From: an uncultured Clostridia bacterium
GTDB lineage: Bacteria; Bacillota; Clostridia; Christensenellales; Aristaeellaceae
Assembly: GCA_947565865.1 (NCBI GenBank)
Contig: CANOHT010000038.1
Span: 1 to 25,483, forward strand
Reading direction: 5' to 3'
Length of the DNA stretch: 25,483 nucleotides
Positions within the stretch are counted from its first letter, which is position 1. Each line of letters begins with the position of its first letter. A program made the translations under genes and the position numbers. Shown here one piece after another: positions 7,577-15,888 of the stretch. The notes beneath the pieces are model-generated. The model saw only the letters and a program-made list of their open reading frames with translations, was not told the DNA's origin and ran no database searches.

Positions 7577-7938
7577 GGGGAAATTTCATATGCCGCTCCG
7601 TCCCATCATGCCTGCGGAAGGCGCCTTTGTCCGCAGCCAATCACATGCGTCTGCACATCGGCGGGCGATACGCTTCCCGATGCTGAAGGCCATCGAAAAA
7701 AACCGGCTGAATGGTTGAAAGAGCCTGCATGACGAAAAACGATGAATAAACCGCCACCCTGGAGGACAGTACGCCGGCCCGCCGAAAACGCCCGCCGGCA
7801 GCGCAGCCATCGCCCGGGCCGGGCGGCGCGGACGCGGCGGTTCTCATCATCCGCGCCTCCCTCGTCAAGCCGCCGGGCGGCATGACAATGGCATCAGCCC
7901 CTAAGCCTCCCGCGCAAGACCATGCTCCGGCGGACGCG
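7577..7938. other. Divergent intergenic region between hisZ and murA
   Basis: About 360 bases without a gene I can support. Short open frames here lack ribosome binding sites and resemble nothing I know. One T-rich stretch (seven A on the + strand near 7696) follows a weak 4-bp stem on the minus strand and is not a convincing terminator. Confidence 0.5.
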
Positions 7939-7967
7939 CGCGGCGCGACTCTTTTTTTCGCGCCGCG
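7939..7967. promoter_or_regulatory. Perfect 10-bp stem-loop with T-rich loop upstream of murA promoter
   Basis: CGCGGCGCGA (7939-7948) pairs exactly with TCGCGCCGCG (7958-7967) around a nine-base CTCTTTTTT loop. It ends 21 bases before the murA -35 box. The T-run is in the loop, so it is not a standard terminator on the + strand; the function is unknown. Confidence 0.55.
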
Positions 7968-7988
7968 TCACGGCCTGCGCCCTCCGGG

Positions 7989-8017
7989 TTGCGCACAGCG
8001 AAAACCTATGCTATAAT
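7989..8017 (+). promoter_or_regulatory. Promoter of murA
   Basis: TTGCGC (7989-7994), a 17-bp spacer, and TATAAT (8012-8017) preceded by TGC, an extended -10. Predicted start is near 8024, giving a leader of about 85 bases. Confidence 0.85.
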
Positions 8018-8078
8018 AAATCAACAGTGCCTGCGTGACGGGCCCTGCGGTTTTTGTCGAACACAAACAATCAGGTGC

Positions 8079-8106
8079 AGGAGGTGAGCCGGCACTGCCG
8101 GAAACC
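8079..8106 (+). promoter_or_regulatory. murA ribosome binding site with a hairpin in the spacer
   Basis: AGGAGGTGA (8079-8087) is 22 bases from the first in-frame ATG (8107), too far for normal initiation. Between them CCGGC-ACT-GCCGG (8089-8101) forms a perfect short hairpin. Folding out these 13 bases leaves a 9-base spacing. The alternative is a CTG start at 8095. Confidence 0.55.
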
Positions 8107-9375
8107 ATGCCCATGAAAGAACGAATGCTGATAACCGGCGGCAATCCCCTGGAGGGTGAGGTACGGGTCAGCGGCGGTAAAAACACAGCGGTGGCGGTAA
8201 TTCCGGCCACGCTTTTATGCGACGAGCCCTGTACCGTAGAGAACCTGCCGGATATTGAGGACGTGCGGGCCCTGGTGGATATTCTTCGCGCGCTGGGGGC
8301 CAAGGTCACCTATGTTCCGGGCGAATTCATGACCGTGGATCCTCGTTCGGCCGAGGGAACCTCCGTCAGCTTCCGCTTGAGCCAGCGGCTTCGGGCCAGC
8401 TATTACCTGCTGGGCGCCCTGCTGGGGCGCTGCGGCCACGCATCCGTGGCTTATCCCGGCGGCTGCGAGATCGGTTCCCGCCCCATCGACCAGCACCTGA
8501 AGGGCTTCGCGGCCCTGGGGGTGGAGGCCGAAACGGTGGGCGGCGTCATCACCGCCAAAACACCGGAACTCAAGGGCGGCGACGTGTTCTTCGATATGGT
8601 CACGGTGGGCGGCACCATCAACGTGATGCTGGCCGCCGCCAAGGCCCACGGCACCACCATTATTTACAACGCCGCCAAGGAGCCCCACATCGTTGACCTG
8701 GCCAACTTTCTCAACAGCATGGGCGCCAAGGTCAAGGGCGCGGGCACGGACGTGATCCGTATCCGGGGCCAGCAATACCTGCACGGCGCCAACTACGCCG
8801 TCATCCCCGACCAGATCGAAACCGGCACCCTCATGATTGCCGCCGCCGCGACCCGGGGCGACGTGATCATCAACGGCTGCATTCCCACCCACATGGAGGC
8901 CCTGACCGCCAAGCTCCTGGAGATGGGCGTCCGCGTATCCGACAGTGACGACGCCATCCGCGTGCGTACCTTGGGCGGACATCGGGCGGTGAATATCAAG
9001 ACCCAGGTGTACCCCGGTTTCCCCACCGACCTTCAGCAGCCCATGAGCGCGCTGCTGACCACGGCCCGGGGCACCAGCATCATACAGGAAACCATCTTCG
9101 AGCAGCGCTTCAAGCACCTGGATGAAATTGCCCGCATGGGCGCCCGCGTCCGGGTGGTGGATCGCACCGCCATCATTGAAGGCGTACCTCAGCTGTACGG
9201 CGCGCCTGTAACCACCACGGATCTCCGGGCCGGCGCGGCGCTGGTGGTAGCCGGCCTGATGGCCAAGGGCGTTACGGAGATTTATGAGCCCGAGTATATC
9301 GACCGGGGCTATGAGCATATCGAGCAGAAGCTGCGCGCCCTGGGCGCCGACATCCGCCGGGAGGTCGTGGACTGA
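8107..9375 (+). CDS. murA: UDP-N-acetylglucosamine 1-carboxyvinyltransferase
   Basis: First committed step of peptidoglycan synthesis: transfer of enolpyruvate from PEP to UDP-GlcNAc in the cytoplasm. About 422 aa, full length for the family. Key residues are visible: the KN pair in VSGGKNTAVAVIPA, the catalytic cysteine in YPGGCEIGSRPID (C120 from this start; the fosfomycin target in the family), and the aspartate in GFPTDLQQPM. Because the active-site residue is Cys rather than Asp, fosfomycin sensitivity is expected from family knowledge. Many Bacillota have two MurA paralogues and I cannot assign which this is. The open frame continues upstream to 8035, but the first good start is the ATG at 8107 (or 8113). 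A J-domain gene follows after 31 bases and is probably co-transcribed. Confidence 0.95.
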   Translation: MPMKERMLITGGNPLEGEVRVSGGKNTAVAVIPATLLCDEPCTVENLPDIEDVRALVDILRALGAKVTYVPGEFMTVDPRSAEGTSVSFRLSQRLRASYYLLGALLGRCGHASVAYPGGCEIGSRPIDQHLKGFAALGVEAETVGGVITAKTPELKGGDVFFDMVTVGGTINVMLAAAKAHGTTIIYNAAKEPHIVDLANFLNSMGAKVKGAGTDVIRIRGQQYLHGANYAVIPDQIETGTLMIAAAATRGDVIINGCIPTHMEALTAKLLEMGVRVSDSDDAIRVRTLGGHRAVNIKTQVYPGFPTDLQQPMSALLTTARGTSIIQETIFEQRFKHLDEIARMGARVRVVDRTAIIEGVPQLYGAPVTTTDLRAGAALVVAGLMAKGVTEIYEPEYIDRGYEHIEQKLRALGADIRREVVD

Positions 9376-9406
9376 TCCACGCGCCCCAGCGTAGGAGGTG
9401 GATGGC

Positions 9407-9925
9407 ATGAACAACCCCTTTGAGGTGCTGGGCCTTCCGTCCACCGCCGATACGGAGGAAGTGCGAGCCGCTTACCGGCATCTGGTGCGCCAATGCCATC
9501 CGGATCAGTTTCAGGAGGCGCAGGCGCGGGAAGCCGCCCAGGAAAAAATGATTGCCCTGAACCTGGCCTATGAGGCCGCCATGCGTCTGGCCGCCTCCCA
9601 CAAGCCGGGCATGTACACCCGGGAGCTTCCAATGGCGGACGCCATACAGCTGGCCTGGAAAATGCTGCGCCAGCAAAACCCCGAAAGCGCCCTGCGCCAG
9701 CTGATGCGGGCGGATGTCAAGGACGCTCCCTGGTACGATCTGCAGGGACAAATCCTGATGCTGCTGCACCAGTATGAATCCGCCCACCAGTCCTTTCGGG
9801 AAGCCGTGAAGCGGGAGCCGGATAACATGAATTACCGCCGCGGCGCCCTGGACGCCGCCGTGGCCATGAAAAACGCCCGGACGCTGAAGGGCCGCATCAA
9901 GGAAATGCTGTGGCATAAGAAATGA
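9407..9925 (+). CDS. Small J-domain protein with TPR-like C-terminus
   Basis: 172 aa. The N-terminal ~65 residues form a J domain: NPFEVLGLPSTADTEEVRAAYRHL, then the HPD triad at residues 31-33, which stimulates Hsp70 (DnaK) ATPase activity in this family. The C-terminal half is helical and TPR-like (ESALRQLMRA, QYESAHQSFREAVKREPDN). It has no Gly/Phe-rich or zinc-finger region, so it is not DnaJ itself but a specialised co-chaperone. A GTG at 9398 overlaps the AGGAGG site (9393-9398); the ATG at 9407 is 8 bases from it and is preferred. It follows murA by 31 bases and ends at a terminator. Client unknown. Confidence 0.88.
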   Translation: MNNPFEVLGLPSTADTEEVRAAYRHLVRQCHPDQFQEAQAREAAQEKMIALNLAYEAAMRLAASHKPGMYTRELPMADAIQLAWKMLRQQNPESALRQLMRADVKDAPWYDLQGQILMLLHQYESAHQSFREAVKREPDNMNYRRGALDAAVAMKNARTLKGRIKEMLWHKK

Positions 9926-9934
9926 ATACCCTTG

Positions 9935-9967
9935 CTCCCCCGCGACCATGCTTCGCGGGGAGTTTTT
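9935..9967 (+). terminator. Intrinsic terminator after the J-domain gene
   Basis: CTCCCCCGCG (9935-9944) pairs with CGCGGGGAG (9954-9962) with one bulged C, followed by five T. Confidence 0.88.
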
Positions 9968-10020
9968 GGTTGCAGCAGGTATTTTCTTCCATGGCATGGC
10001 CTTGGAGATGCAGGGAAAGC

Positions 10021-10049
10021 TTGCGAAGAATCGTCAATTGATGTACAAT
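10021..10049 (+). promoter_or_regulatory. Promoter of the exported DUF4163-like gene
   Basis: TTGCGA (10021-10026), a 17-bp spacer, TACAAT (10044-10049). Predicted start near 10056, with GGAGG at 10059-10063 only a few bases later, so the leader is very short. Confidence 0.75.
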
Positions 10050-10069
10050 AGTTTTTCCGGAGGTGTGCC

Positions 10070-11236
10070 ATGAAGAAGAGATTTCTGGCTTTCCTGATCC
10101 TGCTGACGCTGCTGGTCTTCCCCGCACTGAGTGAAAGCGTACCGTCAGCCTCCGCGCCCACCGTCACGGACTGCGGCCTTGATCTGGCGGGCAGCGGTGT
10201 CCATTATCCGCAGCTATCCGGTATGGCGAACGCCCAGCTGCAGGAATCCGTCAACGCCCGCATTCTGGCCGAGGGCCATGTGGAGACCTACCTGAACCGC
10301 CTGCCCCTGCTGATGCAGAATCCCACCGGCATGACCGTGGACTACGACGCTACCCTGACCGGGGACATTTTTTCCTGCGTCCTGTCCGCCGAGGGCGCGC
10401 TGACGGAGGGCCGTCCCACCCATGTATGGCACACGTTGAACATTGATCTGACCACCGGGGAGGATATCTCCCTGGCTGATCTGTTCCTTGACCCGGACGC
10501 CGCCCTGGAGGCCCTCACAGACTATCTGGACTGGACTGTGTCCCCGGCGCTGTCCGCCCATTTGCAAAACAGCAGCCTGACGCCTCTGCCGGAAGCCTTC
10601 GCCCTCAGCGCTGCCGGGCTGACGCTGTACTACCCCATCGGCCAGCTCTCCACCCTGTCCGACAGGGCGGGTGCAATCACCGTCCTGTGGTATGAGCTGC
10701 GGGAGCATCTGCGCCTGGGCGAGGGCTCCGTGCTGCGGCGCATCGGCGCGGAGGCCATGGTTGTCGCCCCGGCGGAAGGACGGCGCAGTGTCGCCGAGGC
10801 CTTGTCGGAAGGCGCTCTGCCGGGGATTCCCGTTTCCCTGGGCGGCTCCGTGAAGGATGCGGTGGACGCCCATCGGATGCTCACCGACGCCGACCTCTAT
10901 CAGGATGGCCGCATGTTTGCCCTGGAGGACGCGGCCTTCCGCCAGGTGTGGCTGCTGACGGACGCCCTTACCGAGGGCTGGGAGCACAGCGTCATCTCAG
11001 GCATCCGAGCTGACCGCTTTAATCTGTGCGGTCTGTATCCCGGCCTTTCCTGGCCCCAGGTATCAGCCATCCTGGGCCAGCCTGACGCCGAGGTCGCCCT
11101 GGACCCCGAGCAGGCGGAGGCCTATCGGCTGGAGACGGGCGTCAGCCGCTACTACAGCCTGGGCGCCGTTCGCCTGCGGCTGCACTTTGATGAGGCCGAG
11201 GCGCTGACCAGCCTTTTCCTGTTCCCCACGCAATAA
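10070..11236 (+). CDS. Exported protein with DUF4163/DUF3298-like (PdaC/RsiV-type) region
   Basis: 388 aa with a clear Sec signal peptide (MKKRFLAFLILLTLLVFPALS, cleavage near residue 22). The next ~200 residues resemble the DUF4163 + DUF3298 pair found in PdaC and RsiV-type proteins: LNARI-like NAQLQESVNARI early, then HVWHTLNIDLTTGEDISLADLFLDPDAALEALTDYL and PEAFALSAAGLTLYYPIGQLS. These domains sit outside the membrane. No polysaccharide deacetylase domain follows; the C-terminal third (about 240-388) is unassigned, ending in a segment like a SmpA/omega-fold motif (LYPGLSWPQVSAILGQPD). GGAGG lies 6 bases before the ATG. Its own promoter is seen upstream; ftsK follows after 31 bases. A wall-associated role is plausible but unproven. 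Confidence 0.75.
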   Translation: MKKRFLAFLILLTLLVFPALSESVPSASAPTVTDCGLDLAGSGVHYPQLSGMANAQLQESVNARILAEGHVETYLNRLPLLMQNPTGMTVDYDATLTGDIFSCVLSAEGALTEGRPTHVWHTLNIDLTTGEDISLADLFLDPDAALEALTDYLDWTVSPALSAHLQNSSLTPLPEAFALSAAGLTLYYPIGQLSTLSDRAGAITVLWYELREHLRLGEGSVLRRIGAEAMVVAPAEGRRSVAEALSEGALPGIPVSLGGSVKDAVDAHRMLTDADLYQDGRMFALEDAAFRQVWLLTDALTEGWEHSVISGIRADRFNLCGLYPGLSWPQVSAILGQPDAEVALDPEQAEAYRLETGVSRYYSLGAVRLRLHFDEAEALTSLFLFPTQ

Positions 11237-11267
11237 TCACCCATACCATCATCCAAGGAGGATCACC

Positions 11268-14200
11268 ATGGCTCAGAAAAGCAAGTCCACCAAAGCCAAA
11301 CGCGCCCCCGCATATTCCGCCGATACCATGGCGCTGCATCTGGTGGTGGGGTTGGTTTTGATTGCCCTGGGCGTGATGATTTTCCTGGCGGTGGTGGCGG
11401 GCATGACCGGGGACATATTCTCCGGGATGCGTCAGGTCTGCCATGGTCTGGCGGGCAGCCTGGCCTTCCTGCTGCCGGTGCTTCCCATCTGGAGCGGCGC
11501 GCTGGTGCTGATGAGCGCCTATCGCCGGGCCCCGCTGCGGATTTTCCTGCTGACGGCCGCGCTCTATCTGCTGATGCTCAGCGCCATCAATCTCTTTGCT
11601 ACCAGCGGTTCCCCGGCCATGCCGCTGATGGAGTACTTCCGCAGCCAAAACGTGGTCAAGGGACAGAGCGCTTCGGGCTTCGACGCCTTTCTTGCCCGCA
11701 GCTATGAGCTGGGCGCACGCTCCGCCATGGGCGGCGGTGTGCTGGGAATGCTCCTGGCCTGGCCCCTGTGGCAGCTGCTGGGCAACGCCGTGCTGGCCGC
11801 GATTCTCTGTCTGCTGATGGCGGCAGGAGTCATCCTGTTCATGGTACGGCTGGATATGAAGGGGCTGCTGGCGATGATACAAGGGAAGCAGAGCCGCCGT
11901 CAGGCCCGGCAGGAGCAGGAACAGCGCACCCTGGCCCAGCAGGAACTGGCCTGGCAGCAGCAAATGGCCCAGCGGCAGCAGTATCTTCCCCAGGGGGGCT
12001 GGCAGGAACCGCCCCGCCAGGAGCCCTATCCCGGCCAGCCAGCCCCTGGGTATTACCCTCAGCACCAGCCTTACCCGAATCAGCCCCGGCCCACGGCTCC
12101 CGCCAGCCTGCGCCGTCCCGTCCCCATGGCCCCGGAGGATGACCTGCCGCCCATGAAGCCCCTGCGCCCGGAAAGCGCCTCCGAGCAAAAGAACCGGGCC
12201 TCCCGGATTTTCGGCCGCAGGAAGGATGAGAACAGCCACAACGCCGAGACCAGGCCACGGAAGTCCTGGATTTTCTCCCGCCGGGAGGAGGATACGCCCC
12301 CGGAGCAGCCCGCCCAGCCCTCCCCGATATTTCAGCGGCGGGAGCAGCCCTCGGACGCTTTCATGCCTTCAGAAGGATATACTGCCTACGAGCAAGACGG
12401 TTTCGCGCCCTATTCTTACGAGGGGGAGCCTGTGCCCCCAGGGGCGTCCGACGCTCAGCCTGTCTATGCGCCGCCTGTCTACGAACAGCCCGTCTATGAC
12501 GAGCCCGTGGAGGAACCCCGGCAGCGCACCGTCCGTACGCCCCGGGTGAGGCCGGAGCAGCCGGAGAGCATGACGAGCCGTCAGCATGCATACGCTTCCC
12601 AGGAGAGTCCGCGCGGCGCCGCCTGGGAGGAAGAGCCTGCCCAGCGCCGGGCCAGCTGGCGGGAGGATGGCTGGGATGAGGAGGCTGCCCCCGTGCCGCA
12701 GCGGCAGCGGAAGCCGTCGAAGCCCGCCGAAGCCCGCCAGGAGCCCACCCCCTCCTGGGCTGACGACACCCCGCCTTGGGAGGACGCGCCAGCACAGCCC
12801 TCCGCCGCGCCGGTTCGGCCGCCCAAGCTGCAGCAGGAGCCGCCCAAGGACGCCTGGAAGCCCGAATTGAAGCTGCCGCCCCGGAAGGCGGAGGCCACAG
12901 CCCAGCAGACCGAAATGGCGCTGTCCCCGCCCTATGTCTACCCCAGCATGAATCTGCTGGCCGCCGCCGAGCCTGCCTCCGGCATCAGCCCGGAGGAGGA
13001 CGCCATGCGGTCTCAGCGACTGGAAGAAACGCTGCAGTCCTTCAAGGTGCCCGCCAAGGTGCGTCACGTTACCCACGGCCCTGCCATCAGCCGCTTTGAG
13101 CTGGAGCTGGCGGCGGGCATCAAGGTGACCAAGGTCACCGATCTGGGCAAGAACATCGCCATGAACATGGAGGTCAAGTCCGTCCGCATCGAGGCGCCCA
13201 TTCCCGGCAAATCCCTGGTGGGCGTGGAGGTGCCCAATCGCAAGGTCTCCACCGTTACCCTCCGGGAGGTGCTGGAAAGCCCGCCCATGCGGGAGGCCAA
13301 GTCGCCCCTGGTGGTGGCCCTGGGCAAGGACATCGCCGGGACGCCCATCGTGTGCGATCTTGCCAGGATGCCCCATCTGCTCATTGCCGGCGCAACGGGT
13401 TCGGGCAAATCCGTGTGCATCAACACCATGATCAACAGCCTGCTCTACCGCTGCTCCCCTCGGGAGGTGCGGATGATCCTGGTTGATCCCAAGGTGGTGG
13501 AACTTCAGTGCTACAACGGCATCCCACACCTGCTGATTCCCGTGGTGTCCGATCCCCACAAGGCCGCCGGAGCCCTGGCCTGGGCCGTGGCGGAAATGAT
13601 GGATCGCTACAAAAAGTTCCAGATCAAGGGTGTGCGGGCCATCGACGGCTATAACGCCAAGCTGGAGGATCACGAGGAATTCATGCCCCGCATCGTCATC
13701 ATCATCGATGAGCTGGCCGATCTGATGATGACCTGCAAGCGCGAGGTGGAGGATCACATCTGCCGCCTGGCCCAGCTGGCCCGCGCAGCCGGCATCCACC
13801 TGGTAGTGGCCACCCAGCGCCCCTCCGTGGACGTCATCACCGGCCTTATCAAGGCCAATATTCCCAGCCGCATCGCCTTCAAGGTATCCAGCTTCATCGA
13901 CAGCCGCACCATTCTGGACCGGGTGGGCGCGGAACAGCTGCTGGGCTGGGGCGATATGCTCTACCTGCCCACGGGCGAGTTCACCCCCATCCGCGTCCAG
14001 GGCTGCTTCCTGAGCGACAACGAGGTAAACCGCATCACTGACTTCATCCGCGAAAATTGCGAAGCAGATTACGATCCCGACGTACTGGAACAGCTGGAGC
14101 ACCTGGAGCAGGAGGCCAACCCGGCTTCCGCCGACAGCGCCGAGGCCGCCGACAGCCTCTCCGGGGATTCTTCCCTTTTGGCTCAGTGCATCGAGATGGC

Positions 14201-14393
14201 CGTGAACGACGGCCAGGTCTCAACCAGTCTTTTGCAGCGCCGCCTCAAGGTCGGCTACGCCCGGGCCGGACGGCTGGTGGACGAGATGGAGCGCCGGGGC
14301 ATCGTTTCCGCCAAGGACGGCGCGAAGCCCCGGATGTGCCTGATCTCCCGGGAGGAATTTGAGCAGATGAAGCAAAGCGGCGATTTGGAATAA
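11268..14393 (+). CDS. ftsK: FtsK/SpoIIIE family DNA translocase
   Basis: 1041 aa. Hexameric, ATP-driven DNA pump that clears chromosomes from the division septum or moves them into the forespore. About four or five hydrophobic segments lie in residues 22-200. A long Pro/Gln/Arg-rich disordered linker (about 215-560) follows. The motor then carries Walker A GATGSGKS at 708-715, Walker B IIIDELADLMM (Asp814, Glu815) and the ATQRPSVDVITG block. The C-terminal gamma winged helix (about 970-1030, GQVSTSLLQRRLKVGYARAGRLVDEME) is present, so KOPS/SRS-like sequence reading is expected. AAGGAGG precedes the ATG. FtsK and SpoIIIE cannot be told apart from sequence alone. Confidence 0.96.
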   Translation: MAQKSKSTKAKRAPAYSADTMALHLVVGLVLIALGVMIFLAVVAGMTGDIFSGMRQVCHGLAGSLAFLLPVLPIWSGALVLMSAYRRAPLRIFLLTAALYLLMLSAINLFATSGSPAMPLMEYFRSQNVVKGQSASGFDAFLARSYELGARSAMGGGVLGMLLAWPLWQLLGNAVLAAILCLLMAAGVILFMVRLDMKGLLAMIQGKQSRRQARQEQEQRTLAQQELAWQQQMAQRQQYLPQGGWQEPPRQEPYPGQPAPGYYPQHQPYPNQPRPTAPASLRRPVPMAPEDDLPPMKPLRPESASEQKNRASRIFGRRKDENSHNAETRPRKSWIFSRREEDTPPEQPAQPSPIFQRREQPSDAFMPSEGYTAYEQDGFAPYSYEGEPVPPGASDAQPVYAPPVYEQPVYDEPVEEPRQRTVRTPRVRPEQPESMTSRQHAYASQESPRGAAWEEEPAQRRASWREDGWDEEAAPVPQRQRKPSKPAEARQEPTPSWADDTPPWEDAPAQPSAAPVRPPKLQQEPPKDAWKPELKLPPRKAEATAQQTEMALSPPYVYPSMNLLAAAEPASGISPEEDAMRSQRLEETLQSFKVPAKVRHVTHGPAISRFELELAAGIKVTKVTDLGKNIAMNMEVKSVRIEAPIPGKSLVGVEVPNRKVSTVTLREVLESPPMREAKSPLVVALGKDIAGTPIVCDLARMPHLLIAGATGSGKSVCINTMINSLLYRCSPREVRMILVDPKVVELQCYNGIPHLLIPVVSDPHKAAGALAWAVAEMMDRYKKFQIKGVRAIDGYNAKLEDHEEFMPRIVIIIDELADLMMTCKREVEDHICRLAQLARAAGIHLVVATQRPSVDVITGLIKANIPSRIAFKVSSFIDSRTILDRVGAEQLLGWGDMLYLPTGEFTPIRVQGCFLSDNEVNRITDFIRENCEADYDPDVLEQLEHLEQEANPASADSAEAADSLSGDSSLLAQCIEMAVNDGQVSTSLLQRRLKVGYARAGRLVDEMERRGIVSAKDGAKPRMCLISREEFEQMKQSGDLE

Positions 14394-14736
14394 CCCAGGG
14401 CATCGGCAAAGCAGCTGCGCCGCTTAGCCGCATTTGCAGGGCTTCCCCGATCGCCGTGCCCGGCCATCCCCTGACATCAAGTCAAGCAATGGCTACCCGC
14501 GGGAATTGAACCATTGTTCTCGCCATTGGGGCAAAGCCGACCTCGAACGGCGCTCGCCGGGAAGCTCTGCAAGGAAGCTCTTTCTCATGAAGCAGTGCGG
14601 GAACCATCCCGTTTTCATGTCCCAAAGAGGGGTGCCGATGCCGGAATAAAGCCGAAGAGGCTGTGCCACCCCGAAATTGCCAATGGTCTGAATAACCCCT
14701 TTCATCCCCAAGGATGACGGATTTTCATGGAGGATC
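14394..14736 (+). other. Intergenic region between ftsK and the DUF2974 gene
   Basis: About 340 bases with no supported gene. The only structures I can point to are a small hairpin with T-run (CGGGA-ACCA-TCCCG-TTTT, 14598-14615), which may be the ftsK terminator, and a weak promoter-like pair (TTGCCA at 14677, TTTCAT at 14700) before the next gene. Confidence 0.5.
14598..14615 (+). terminator. Possible terminator downstream of ftsK
   Basis: Short hairpin CGGGA-ACCA-TCCCG followed by TTTT, about 200 bases past the ftsK stop. The stem is only 5-6 bp, so strength is doubtful. Confidence 0.4.
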
Positions 14737-14739
14737 ATG

Positions 14740-15885
14740 ATGGCAAACATTCTTGATTACCTCACCTGGCGCGGCGAGCAGAGCTTTGCCGCCGTGCCCT
14801 GGACGCCCATTGACGCCCTGCTCCTGGCCAACCTCAGCTACAACGACCTTCCTGACGCAGCTGCCACCGAGCAAGGCGCGCTGCTGACGGACATCGCCGC
14901 CGACATGGATGAGGATTCCGTACCCGAAGGTGAATACGACGCCAAGTGGCATCAGTTGATTTTTACTATGGCGGATACGGTTCGCTTCGGCCACATCCGC
15001 CTGCATGATTTCGTCAACACGGTGGATGACGCCCGCGGCATTCAATTTTCCGCCGTCACCGCCGATTTGCCGGGCGGGCAGCGCTGCGTATGCTTCCGAG
15101 GCACGGACGCCACCCTGGTGGGCTGGCGCGAGGACTTCACCATGGCCTTTGAAAGCCCCGTTCCAGCACAGATGGAGGCGGTTACCTACCTGGAGCGGGC
15201 CGCTATCCGCGCCCCGGGCGGACTCTACGTCGTCGGCCACAGCAAGGGCGGCAACCTGGCTGCTTACGCGGCTGCCCATGCCTCTCCCGTCACCCAAAAG
15301 CAGCTGCTGGGCGTATACAGCTTTGACGGCCCGGGCCTGGACGCGGATACCATGGCCAGCCAAGGCTATGCCCGTATCCGTCCGGTGCTTCACGCCTTCA
15401 TCCCCCAGTCCTCGGTGGTCGGCCTGCTGATTACCGATCACCCGGATTACACCGTGGTGCGCTCCGACGCCGTGGGGCTTTTGCAGCACGATTCCTTCAG
15501 CTGGCAGCTCGTCGGCCCCCGCTTTGATGAACTGGGTGAGGTGGACGCCGCCAGCCGCGTGATCGACGATACCCTGCATGCGTGGCTGAAGCAGAGCACC
15601 CCCGATCAGCGCCGGACATTCGTGGAAACGATTTTCTCTATCCTGGAGGCCACAGGAGCGGATACCCTGAGCGACATCAGCGCCGATAAGCTGAAAAGCG
15701 CCGCCGCCATGCTGGCCGCCGCCCGTGACATCGACCCGGAAACCGCCAAAATGATTGCCCGTATGGTCGGTCAATTGCTGACCATCGGCGCGGAAAACGT
15801 GCTGGATGAGGTGCTTCAGCACCCCATCGACTTCCTGCGCAACGCGCTCCATCCCGATGATTCCCAGCACACACAGGAGGAATGA
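14740..15885 (+). CDS. DUF2974 (Mbeg1-like) alpha/beta-hydrolase
   Basis: About 381 aa, lipase-3-like fold. The nucleophile elbow VVGHSKGGNLAAYAA puts the serine at residue 168. Family blocks around it are RCVCFRGTDATLVGWREDFTMAF upstream and YSFDGPGL downstream; the N-terminus NILDYLTWRGEQSFAAVPWTPIDALLLANLSY is typical of DUF2974. No signal peptide, so it is probably cytoplasmic; the substrate is unknown. GGAGG ends 6 bases before the second of two adjacent ATGs (14740), preferred over 14737. It is followed after 3 bases by a DUF436 gene whose ribosome binding site lies inside this gene's end, so the two are one translation-coupled unit. C-terminal residues (about 290-370) are helical and not part of the core. 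Confidence 0.88.
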   Translation: MANILDYLTWRGEQSFAAVPWTPIDALLLANLSYNDLPDAAATEQGALLTDIAADMDEDSVPEGEYDAKWHQLIFTMADTVRFGHIRLHDFVNTVDDARGIQFSAVTADLPGGQRCVCFRGTDATLVGWREDFTMAFESPVPAQMEAVTYLERAAIRAPGGLYVVGHSKGGNLAAYAAAHASPVTQKQLLGVYSFDGPGLDADTMASQGYARIRPVLHAFIPQSSVVGLLITDHPDYTVVRSDAVGLLQHDSFSWQLVGPRFDELGEVDAASRVIDDTLHAWLKQSTPDQRRTFVETIFSILEATGADTLSDISADKLKSAAAMLAAARDIDPETAKMIARMVGQLLTIGAENVLDEVLQHPIDFLRNALHPDDSQHTQEE

Positions 15886-15888
15886 ACC

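Noticed and set aside
7586..7883. Two overlapping minus-strand open frames (74 and 80 aa)
   Set aside because: No ribosome binding sites, no family resemblance; they lie upstream of the his promoter in the opposite regulatory zone.
12369..14102. 577-aa minus-strand open frame opposite ftsK
   Set aside because: Antisense shadow of the FtsK motor; low-complexity composition and no initiation signal.
14480..14520. tRNA-like T-arm (GGTTCAATTCCCGCGGG on the minus strand)
   Set aside because: The flanking bases do not form a T stem and no acceptor, D or anticodon arms can be folded around it.
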